Shown piece after piece: positions 12,001 through 21,882 of a stretch of DNA of 64,000 nucleotides. The position numbers and the translations under genes are program-made. The notes beneath the pieces are model-generated. The model saw only the letters and a list, made by a program, of their open reading frames with translations, was not told the origin of the DNA and made no database searches. Every line of letters begins with the position of its first letter. Position 1 is the stretch's first letter. Source of the stretch: Codonopsis lanceolata (taxonomy: Eukaryota; Streptophyta; Magnoliopsida; Asterales; Campanulaceae); contig CM028377.1 in NCBI GenBank assembly GCA_013146195.2, positions 67,925,501 to 67,989,500 on the forward strand, given 5' to 3'.

Positions 12001-15000
12001 TTTGGGCAAAGAGTCCTTGTTTGAAAGTCAAACTTTTTAAAAAAATGACACTTTTAGTAGCTCATTAGTTATAAAATGACACTTTTATGCCATAATTTTT
12101 GAAGGTAGACTCTTTAAGTGAAACATCCCAAAATGGAATAGTGGACTCTTTGCCCGGAACGGAGGGAGTATCACTTGGTGCACAAATTTGTTTTCACAAA
12201 TAAATTCATATGGAGAGCTGTAACTGTATAAATGTCTCCAAACTTTCAGTAACAATATGCCGGTATCCCACGGTCCAAATAGAAACTTATGCTGAAATTT
12301 CCCATATACTTCTGTTTCAGGTAATTCATTACAGCTTACCAGAAAGCTTGGAAGAATATGTCCAGGTTGATATCTGTTCTCTATTTTCCTTTTTTTTAAA
12401 AGAGGATCAATAGTCGTTCCCCACTTACCCCATGATGACTTGAACCCACAGCCTAATAGGTGTAGGTGAAGCGTTTTTACCACTCAAGTTGCACCTTGTT
12501 GTCGATATCTGTTCTCAATTACCAGACATTTATGTTAGATATTTATTATTCAGATAAAGAAATTCTATCTTTATAGGAGATTGGGCGTGCTGGGAGGGAT
12601 GGGAGATTGTCTTATTGCCATCTTCTTTTTGATGATGCTACATATTTTAAGCTTCGTAGTCTCATGTACAGGTAACTAATTGTTGTTCCCATATTTTTGA
12701 CTTTTGTTTTGTGATAGTGAAAGATCTAAACTTAACAATAGTTCTTTTTCCCAGTGACGGGGTCGATGAATTTGCAGTAAACAGATTCCTCAGTCATATT
12801 TTCAACAATGACATGAATTCAACCGGTAAAATTTGTTCACTAGCCAAAGAATCGGCATCTCGTAAATTTGACATGAAAGAAGAGGTACTTTTCAAGAACT
12901 ATTACTGTTTACCGCATTGGAATCATAGTGCTTCTGATACTTACCAGTCTGCTTCTTAGAGATTCATAACCATAAAGAGCTCTTGGAGCTCCTTGTATTA
13001 CTACTATCATATTTTTCAAATTTCAAGTTTTTGTACATAATTTGGTTATTAGGAAAAAGAGATCATAGCTGAAGCAAGTTACTCCTGTTTGTCAATATTC
13101 TTATGGGAGAAACCGTACATTGTTGAACAATGCATGTGACAAATTCTATGACCACCCGACAGAGATGGGAAATACAGCCGTTTGCATATATAGGCTTCAG
13201 TATGCACCATGGCTTATCAGTGACCTTTGGTTCTTGGAGAATGGGATTACCCCCATTTGTTCATTCTTGCTTCATTGACTATACAAGCCTTACTGTATGT
13301 CTTGAGGCCAATCTTCTTTTTCTCTGGAATCTAGCATAGAGGACATATATAATCACCTTTGAGTCACGTTACTATTCAGTTGCTATAGTTAATTAGTTAT
13401 TGCCATAGACTTCTATTTTTCCTTATTACCTATATTCGGCAAAGTAATTTGTTTCTACAATATTATGTGACCGTATGGCCATTATGCATATAGCTTTTGA
13501 GTGGTTGAGTACTCAAATGAAGATACTCCCTCCGTCCCTAAATAATCGTCCTGGTTGACCCGGCGCACAGTTTAAGAAAAAGTAATTGACTTGATTATTT
13601 ATATTGGTTTAATGTGTAGTTTCCTTTAATGTCCATGTATATGTGGCCCATAATTAAAGTAGAGTGAAAAAGTAAGGGTAAAGTGGTAAAAGTGATGTTC
13701 TAAAAAGGTAAGTTTCAAAGTGGACAATTATTTTGGGACGGACGAAAAAGGAAAGGAGGACGATAATTTAGGGACAGAGGGAGTAACAACTATTATGTCA
13801 CATCACGTGTTTCTCTCTTTTATCTTGCTGAACTTCTACCTTTGAGATTCTTGCAGGTGATGCTGACTATTTTAACGCGCTTGGAGTTGGATAAAGTGCA
13901 GTACTTGCATCTGCTTCCCCAAATGAATGTTTCTTGTACTTTAAATTTCCATAAGGTGTAGTTTACACTGTACTGCAAAAAAAAATAAAAAATTCTGCCT
14001 CTCTGCCTTGCTAGTTGATGTTATGTGTAGTTGCGTTCAGTGCCATTTAAGCTGTGGAAAAAAGTAATATTAAAACTAGAGTATTTCGGTGAATTTTTCT
14101 TTTCATGATTGCAGACTCCCCCAGCATTGCTTGCTGCCAAGGATATTGTGGTTGCAGCTATTTTGAAAAAGTATGGTCATTACTTTGAATGAGAAAAATG
14201 TATGCTTTACAATATGCTAATAACTTGGATGCTGTTTCCAGGGCTGAAACAAAGCAAGGACAACATGTGTTTGACATACCCACTATAGCAAATAGCATTG
14301 CAGTTCGTGCCATGGACGTATATAACCAGTTGCAGAGTTTGAAGGTAACTTTGTAAATTGTTACTTGTCCTTGAGCTTTACAGAAATTCTTTCTTGGATC
14401 TGGTTATCTACCTAAACACCCCCAGAAAAGTATACAGATAACTTTGGAATTTAACTTTCTCTCAAATATTAACTTTTAAAATATGGGCCCTGATTGAGGA
14501 AGGAAGGTTGTCTTAGCAGTTAGAAAATTGAGAAGATCAAATACATCTGCTTTTGCAATCTTGCGTATGTATTTTTAGATGGAGGTTTTGTGCTTCTATT
14601 GCATCATAACTGACAATAGTAATAAACATGAACCGCACATATTGGGTTAGGGGACAACTTATTTGGCTTGTGCAATTTAAAGCAACTGTTGCTATTGGAG
14701 AGCTGCCATGTTGCTCATTTTTATCTTTCCTTTCAAAGAGTTAAACTTGAGAATTCTGCTATTTTAACTTTATCATTTAATGTTGGTTTGCTTGCATTAT
14801 TTAAATCTGAATTTTTTTCCCGGCATTATTTACTGCAAATTTGTAACTTGGCCATCTGAGGCTCTTAGCTGAATTGTTCTTTATATATTATTATTCAATT
14901 ACTTGCATGATTGATTCTTTTTTCTTTATATATTATAATTCAGTTACTTGCATGATTGATTATTTCCCTGCTCTTCTTAGTTGAAGGAAGAAATTACATA

Positions 15001-16838
15001 CGAATTGAAGGATCCAGCCTACTGCTACACAGTCGTGGATTCTCCAAAGGATTTATGCTCCCTGACTGCTGACCTCACAAAATGGTTATCTGAAGTTGAG
15101 AGTTGCAAGGTGATTGATTTATCTCAAAACTTCTTATGGACTTAAGTCATTTTGTTCCTTAGATTTACTTCTATGATTGGGGTGTGGGGGATTGGTCCAA
15201 CACTATTTCTTGATTTCTTATTTTCATAAGTATAATAATAATAAACTATTAAAATCTCTCTCTCTCAGTGATAAACTCTCTCTCTCTCTCCCATATTTTC
15301 TTCGATTTCTTCTTTCATTTGCTCTTTTGGAACCTCTTTTTTGTTTGATTATTTTTCTTGCTTTGTTCAATTTAATCATATGTGAGATAGCATCATAGGA
15401 GCATACTGTGTCATTTGTTTGACTCCCTCCAGGTCTGACATCCTGGAGGATGATCCACAAAGTAGACCAATCTTTAAGGACAAGCCAATTGGCACAGAAG
15501 TTCTGGGGTTAACGTTATGCTGTTGAGGTTCCATTTTATTTATTTATTTTTATGCGATTATCTTACAATGATGGTCATTCTATCTTTTGACACAGGTACA
15601 GAAAATGGATGCAATGTTCAATGCTGCAGAATTTGCAGTAAAAGCATGTGATAAATCGCTTGGGTGCAGTGTGAGCCAACATACGCCATGCTTGCAAAGA
15701 AAGATTTTGGAATATTTCAATGCAAGTGATGGCAGTAATGTCCCTAATAAGATGGGCCAAAGCAGGTTCGGGAATTTGTAATCATCTATTTAGATACATT
15801 TGTTAGGAAAAAAGAAGATTGAGCACTAACTGGGCCATCCTTGAGTACCGCTATATTACCATATTCTATTATTACCATATGATGTGGCGACAAGCTCAAG
15901 ACTCTTGCTCATTGGGGAGATGCATAGTGTAATATTGGAACCAAACATTCATATTAATTGTCCTTGATCATATTACGTAACTTTGGGTCGGCACTAATGG
16001 TTGAATCACTTTTTGATCATGATACTTTTATCGTATTGGTAACCTTTTAAATGTCGTTCACTTGAAATTTCCCTGATCACGTTGCTTTACATTACTAATA
16101 CACATTTCATTTTTCTTTGCAGCCCATTTTTGCGAGCAGATATTAAGGTGAGGGTTTCCACAAGTCACAATGTCACATAGCTCTTCCTGCTAAAGCAGAA
16201 ATTTGTATTCACTATTGTTGAGAACTTTTGGTCTTGGCGGAACAGGTTTTCTGCAAAGCAATTCCCATGCCAAATTTACCCCCAGGGCTGTTGCAAGGAT
16301 AATGCATGGCATTGCCAGTCCAGCCTTCCCTTCCGAGACTTGGTCTAGAACTCATTTCTGGTATATTTGAACGACTCTTTAATCATATTTCAGAAAACCT
16401 GAAATTATTTGTGTTGGTTAGGCATTTAAATTCATTGAATCAGTTGTCACAAAACTGATGAATCGTATCAAAGTATCCATATTTCTGTATTTTCGCGAGT
16501 TTCTTACTGGTGCTTGGACATCAAATGGAACTATGAAAGTATCGGTTACAATTTTCTTTATAAAGAAAAATGCATTTGATTTGATACTATTGCATGAAAT
16601 CACTTGGTCGTTATCAGCATAAGCATGTCTTGTGGTACAAGAAGCAGGATACCAAATCAGTCATCATATTTCTATATTGTGACATAGGATTATATAGTAA
16701 GAGTAAGAACCGAAGGTGCTTATCCTACTTCTTAATTGCAGGGGGAGGTATATGCAGATAGATTTCAAACTTGTAATGGAAGCAGCCAAGGCAGAGCTCA
16801 TGAACTGTGTTGGCACAGGTGTGCCGACGCCTCACTGA
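9094..16838 (+). CDS. RECQL5: ATP-dependent DNA helicase Q-like 5 (RecQ family), frameshifted near the 3' end
   Basis: RecQ helicases unwind DNA 3'-5' with ATP and act in recombination repair in the nucleus. The translated exons closely follow plant RECQL5. The start is the internal ATG at 9094, giving MDSDSDSGGSHISSTPP, which matches the plant N-terminus. Exons: 9094-10233, 10317-10370, 10643-10755, 10903-11115, 11208-11286, 11459-11512, 11599-11673, 11813-11866, 12321-12365, 12577-12671, 12755-12884, 13857-13955, 14115-14170, 14242-14344, 14981-15109, 15596-15765, 16123-16147, 16246-16360, 16742-16838. Walker A LPTGAGKS is at residues 329-336, DEAH at 428-431 and the arginine-finger motif GRAGRDGR near 612-619. 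The N-terminal 300 residues are Pro/Ser-rich then basic, probably disordered. Introns 2 and 4 start with GC. Exon 18 lacks one base relative to the expected frame, so the phase-0 reading stops at 16300-16302 (about 896 aa); with the base it would reach TGA at 16836-16838 (about 948 aa). The helicase core is intact. Confidence 0.93.
11991..12168. mobile_element. Stowaway-like MITE in RECQL5 intron 8
   Basis: Terminal inverted repeats CTCCCTCCGT and its complement are flanked on both sides by the dinucleotide TA, the Tc1/mariner target duplication. The 178-bp interior holds no ORF. It belongs to the same family as the copy at 62633-62808, sharing the GCAAAGAGTCC stretch next to the end. Confidence 0.9.
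12382..12500 (-). mobile_element. SINE in RECQL5 intron 9
   Basis: On the minus strand the element starts near 12500 with a tRNA-like head: a box-A-like TGAGTGGTAA and a box B GGGTTCAAGTC. It ends in an A-rich tail, seen as a T run at 12388-12396 on the plus strand. A 16-bp target duplication flanks it, GTTGATATCTGTTCTC at 12366-12381 and the same with one substitution (GTCG) at 12501-12516. This is a typical tRNA-derived SINE. The left duplication copy contains the donor splice site of the intron. Confidence 0.88.
13526..13783. mobile_element. Stowaway-like MITE in RECQL5 intron 11
   Basis: Ends CTCCCTCCGTCCC and the complementary AGGGAG are flanked by TA on both sides; 258 bp, no ORF. The interior is alignable with the element at 40232-40484 (shared CCCATAATTAAAGTAG and AAAAAGTAAGGGTAAAG blocks), so both are one subfamily. 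Confidence 0.9.
14877..14966. repeat. Two-copy 45-bp tandem repeat before RECQL5 exon 15
   Basis: The block with TTTATATATTAT and ACTTGCATGATTGATT occurs at about 14877-14921 and again at 14922-14966. It lies just upstream of the acceptor at 14979-14980 and may duplicate branch-point/pyrimidine sequence. Confidence 0.75.
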
Positions 16839-19093
16839 CTACCAAGTCAAACAACTATTTACGACAAGTATGATTTGACATTTAGAGGTAAACATATACA
16901 CAATCTGATCTATGTGTGTGTGTCTCTCTCTCTCTTCCCGTTTTTTTAAAGACTGGGGGACAATGTTTCTTATGCTTTATCTTTTGTTTCTGTATTTGTG
17001 AATCAGCTTAGGGATATACTGCCAGAATGTGAATAGTTATGGTGGATCTAGCTAAGTGGTAAGTTGGTTTTCTCTGTGGCATTAAGAGTAGATGGGCGGT
17101 TCTGACAATAACTGCATGCTTGGGCAGTTTAGCTTTTTCATACAAGGACAAAATGGAGATAGCAATAGTAGGTCCTGTATCCACTCCAACAGTACAGTAC
17201 CATAAGGCAGCACTTAGTTGATTCATTCGCTTGTTCCCCAATGGCTTGAACATTTCGCTCTGCATAATAATATGGTAGCCTCCTTTGACCAATGAAAATA
17301 GAGAGCATTTGATCGGCCTGTGCTGGCCGGACCAAACACTGCCTTACTGCCAACCCAAAAAACATCTGTGTATCATAATTTCTAGAGTACTATAAAAGGA
17401 TTCAAGATCCCTCCATTTTTATCCATTGTAAAGTACTAAATGACTTTGGGAAGGTGGAAATTGAAATGAGAACCATTTATTTATTATTTATATTTCTCTT
17501 TTTGCCTTTGGTTCCTGGATTCCATGGTGAAAAGAAAAATACAAACTAAAACTCATGATTAATTTTTATTGACTTAGCCTTCTATTCATATTCTTTTATT
17601 TCATTCTCCATGGTGACAAGTTTATTTTATTTCTCTTTTCCTCGCAAATTTTGCGATTATGAGTTTAGTATTACAATTTACAAAGTCAATAAATCATTTC
17701 AGTTTCCTTAGAGCTTAAATAATTTATTATTATTTTTATATAAATATTAATTTATGTGGCTCAAGTCATTCTAAATTGAATACTCAAAAGAGAAAAAATT
17801 ACCACCTTCTCCGCCGTTTCATGCTATTTCTAATTATAAGTCATAAATTTCCATTTTTTTTTTATTTTTTAAGAGAGCGTTATATTTCTTTTATTTGTCA
17901 TACAAAAAATAGATATTTAAGCAAAAACTATTGAAGTACAGAATATACGATCCGTTTGAAGATGTGATTTTTGAACCAAAAAAGGTGATTTTTTAAATTT
18001 CTTTTGGGTAGATTATCCGTGTCTTGTCTTGGTAATGATTGAAACAAAAAAGTAAAAAGGGTTGTAGAAGAGAAAAAAAATGGTGTTAAGGATTGAGAAA
18101 GTGAAAAATGAAAAACAAAATTACGAGTAATAAATAAATATCTGTGCATTCTAAGGTATTTGAAATTATCATTGAGTGCGTAGATTAACTAGTGTGGGTA
18201 ATTTTATTTTAAGAAAAATGTTACTACTTTCTTTTTAGGGAAAAATACTAAAAAGTCAGCACACAAAAATTCTTATATCTAAAGAGTCCAAATCTAAAAG
18301 TTTCAAAATTATAATTTTAATACCAAAAAGTTTAAAACTTAATATATCTACAAATGCAGTTATGTTAAAAGTTTTCATTTGCACGAAAATTTATTTTTCT
18401 TTTCATTTATGACAATGATGATAAAAATTGTATTGAATATAAAAATTATTATTGTTATTATTATTATTATTATTGCTATTAGTATTATAATAGTAATATT
18501 ATTATCTTCATTAACATTATTAGTATTAAATACTAAAAGTCTATTTAAAATTCATTTCACAATGATCCCAAAACAACTATTCAATCTATAAAATCTAAGA
18601 TTAATCTTTTTCATACTAAGATTTAAAAAGTTAACCTTTACACTTTTATGAATTTGTGGTAGTAGTAGAGCAGCGATAATAATGATAATATTATTAATAT
18701 TTATTAATAATAATAACGATATTAATAAAAAGTTATTTGTTGTTGTTTCTATTGTTGTTTTTATATTATTATTATTAATAAAAAGCAACATGTAGGATCA
18801 AATTAATTATTTTCAAAATGTTAGGATAAAATAAAAAATTCAGAAAAAGTCGAAGGACCAAATAATTAATTAAACCTTATTATTATTATTACTTTATCTA
18901 AAATATTGAAATATTAAAATCATTAAAGTTAAAAATAAGTTTCTTTTCAAATAAAACATCATACACTAAATGTTCAAGGGCATTAAAAGAAACCACACAT
19001 TTTACTAATATTTATAATACATTCAATTATTTTTATTAAACGGTCTACTGGGTAAAAAAGAACGATACTTTGAAAACGAAAGAGTAACATTTA
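16839..19093. other. RECQL5 3' flank and AT-rich intergenic DNA
   Basis: The first few hundred bases probably hold the 3' UTR; no poly(A) signal could be chosen with confidence. From about 17700 the sequence is strongly AT-rich with ATT-type microsatellite stretches near 18440-18500 and 18670-18785. ORFs here are low-complexity Ile/Asn strings and look spurious. Confidence 0.6.
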
Positions 19094-19269
19094 CTTATTC
19101 CGTTCCCGGTAAAGAGTCAACTATTCCTTTTGAAATGTTACACCTAAAGAGTCCATTAAAAAAAATAAGGTATAAAATTGTCATCTTAATAGTAATGGAT
19201 TATTAAGTGTTATTTTATGAAAACATTTAACTATCAAACGAGAACTTTTTGCCCAAAACGGAAGAAATA
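19094..19269. mobile_element. Degraded Stowaway-like MITE
   Basis: The block resembles the elements at 11991 and 62633: it begins TTCCGTTCCCGGTAAAGAGTC and ends with a complementary TTTGCCCAAAACGGAAGAA. The termini have diverged from CTCCCTCCGT and the TA duplication is not clear, so this is an old copy. Confidence 0.6.
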
Positions 19270-19443
19270 GTTATTATGCTTTAAATTAATGATATGTAAA
19301 GATGTCCTAGAGTTAACATGTTTGCTATTTGTAGAACAACATTTAAAACTTGTTTTTACCGTAAAAAAGAAAAAAAAAACTATTGCAAACTTTTTGCTTG
19401 AAAAAGTTTTTCGCTTTTTGTGCCGACCGTACCTCTAGATTTA

Positions 19444-20564
19444 GACCATCTCCAACAGTTCTACTTCAAAGTTTACTCTAAAAGGAATATTCCAAGTATA
19501 TTCTTCATTATTTCATTTAATTTATATTCCAAGTATATGTTTTATTTCATTTAATTTGTATTAATGTATTTTAGCAAAACAAATATATTATTTATAGATT
19601 TAATATTAAATTAAATTAAATATTATGCATTAAAAATAATAATTAAATACATGAATTTAATTGAGATTAAAATACTAACATATTAAAATTAATAATTAAT
19701 TGCAAGACATAAATAAGGACTAAAATACAAACATTAAAATAACTGAAATAAATAACTAAATAGATATATGAAAATACAACTAAAATCAAACATAAATAGA
19801 CATATGAAAATAATTTTATAAACTTTATTATAAATAATTTTAATATTATAAACAACTAAATATACATATGTAATGTAATTTTCGTTTTTTATTAATGTTT
19901 AATATTTATAAATTTTATTATAAATAATTTTAATATAATATATATCTAATAACTTACAATAAAAAATTGAATTAATTTTTTGTGTTATTTAAACCAAAAA
20001 CATCAAAGTAATATTTAAACTAAATAACAATAAAATACTCCAAATACAAAGTAACTACTTAAACAAAAAAAAGAAGAAGAGGGAAGATGAAGTTGTGAAT
20101 AATCATACTCCAAATTTGAAGGGCTGGGAGGAACACTTCAAATTTGAAGCAAAGATGAAGGGCTTGTTGGAGTTGTGAATGGTGGACAAACACTTCAAAT
20201 TTGAAGATTTGAAGTAGGGGAGTAAGTGGTTCGGTTTGGTTTGATTTATGCCAAAACCACAAACCGAACCTCCTCCTAGCGGTTCCAAAAATTTCAAACC
20301 GAATCGAACCGAGTAAGACTTGGAACCGAACCACTCGGTTTTGGTTTGGTTTTGTGGTTTATATAAATTATGTTTAATGAAATTAACCAACATTAAAAAT
20401 AACAATAAAAATAAGATTTTAATTTGGAATAAACATCAAAATTAGAAAATAACCTACTAACAACAAATTATCATAAATAAAACAATACAAATTCTAAAAT
20501 AAACACAAACAATTGAAGAAATAATAGTTCTCCAATAATCAAGATTTTGTTTGGTTTAGTATCC

Positions 20565-20617
<53 letters not shown>

Positions 20618-20877
20618 GAATAAATCAAAGGTTCAAAATAGTTAATAAATGTAATATAATATATATTATATAATAAATAAATAAAAATATATATGATGGT
20701 TTGGTTTGGTTCGATATCAAAAACCGCGAACCGAACCGCGTGGTTTTCTAATTTTTGAAACCGAAATCGAACCGTCTTCGACCAAAACCGAACCAGGTTT
20801 GGTTTGGTTCGGTTCGGTTCCGTGATTCAGTGGTTCCGATTTACACCCCTAATTTGAAGTGCTTGTTGGAGATGATC
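19444..20877. mobile_element. PIF/Harbinger-like non-autonomous DNA transposon
   Basis: The left end GACCATCTCCAACA and the inverted right end GATCATCTCCAACA form 14-bp inverted repeats with one mismatch, and TTA flanks both ends (19441-19443 and 20878-20880). A TWA three-base duplication is characteristic of PIF/Harbinger elements. The interior is AT-rich with no transposase. Short GAACACTTCAAATTTGAAG-type repeats occur near the right end, and a hAT-like MITE is inserted in one of them. Confidence 0.75.
20215..20851. mobile_element. hAT-like MITE nested in the Harbinger-like element
   Basis: The element starts TAGGGGAGTAAG and ends TTTACACCCCTA, giving short inverted repeats, and is flanked by a perfect 8-bp duplication ATTTGAAG (20207-20214 and 20852-20859), as expected for hAT. 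Subterminal regions are full of GGTTCGGTTTGG and its complement. The centre holds a (TA)n microsatellite around 20570-20616. No transposase ORF. Confidence 0.88.
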
Positions 20878-20880
20878 TTA

Positions 20881-21882
20881 GTATGGCGTTATGGGTTTTT
20901 ACTCTTTCGGGCTTCGCAATACTTTGAAACACTTTAAAAATAGAATTGAATGATACAATGAAAAGAAAAAACCAAAAAAAAAAAAAAAAAAAAAATCTAG
21001 TCGCGAAAAAGTTCATCCCTCCCTTTCCATTGCCTTCAATTCAACACAAGAAAGCATACACGCTTTTCTTAAACCAAAGCGCTTATCCCCGGAACGCTTA
21101 CCTTGTAGCCGTTCTACAATTTTCCCTCGCTCTCTTCCACAACTCCATAAGTCCACAATTCCATCTCCCGCCATCTCTCTCTAAGGTATTTTCTTCTCTC
21201 TCTCTCCTCCCCCCACTTTTTAGGGTTAAACTTTCAATGTTAGTGAGCAATTGACTAATTCATTGCCGAATCACTCCTAATTTGAGCAAATTTTCCAACT
21301 CTCATTGATTCCAACTTTCCACTTTTCAAGTTTAATACCTAAATTGTTTGACCTCTATGAACTCATAATCAACAAGTTTGCTTTACATTTTGAGTTAACT
21401 TTTCTTTATACTTGAATTGTTGTTTTAATCTCTCTGTTACTGATTTTTTTGTAGTCTTGTAAATCAGTTTGGCTATTTTTACAATGAATATATGATATAG
21501 ATCTCAAAACTGTAATACTTGCAATTCCGTGTGCATTTCTTACATAGATGTTGTAATTTTATCCTTTATCAATCACCAAATCCAAATGTATGTCGAAATT
21601 TGATTCGAGAAATGGTCTATTGACTTTGAAAAATCAAAACGTGACTTATTGAAATGAGTACATATGCTTTTGTCAAAAGCTCAATTATGAATCAACCCAA
21701 TCATTAGTCTGGTATGAGTTTAATATTTTGAGAGACTCTCTTCAAGGATGTTTTCTTTGTTACGAGGTTGTTAAGACAATGAATTGACGCTTGTGTATCT
21801 TTGTTTTGTATGCGGGATGCTACTAATATTGCTTGGAAATTTCTAATTTCGGTTAGGTTTTGGACTTGCTGCTCAGTTATAA
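20881..21882 (+). other. Upstream region and 5' leader of the PMD gene
   Basis: Holds an A-run near 20975-20995, then CT-rich leader-like sequence. A donor CTAAG/GTATTT at 21185/21186 and an acceptor GCTCAG at 21876 suggest a leader intron of about 690 bp, with the second leader exon beginning only six bases before the ATG at 21883. Leader introns just before the start codon are common in plants; no transcript evidence is available here. Confidence 0.45.

Noticed and set aside
12404..12500. tRNA gene on the minus strand
   Set aside because: Box A and B are present, but no cloverleaf with an acceptor stem can be formed; the A-tail and target duplication identify a SINE.
17008..18149. Several 60-95-codon minus-strand ORFs downstream of RECQL5
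   Set aside because: No domain, no supporting splice context, and overlap in different frames.
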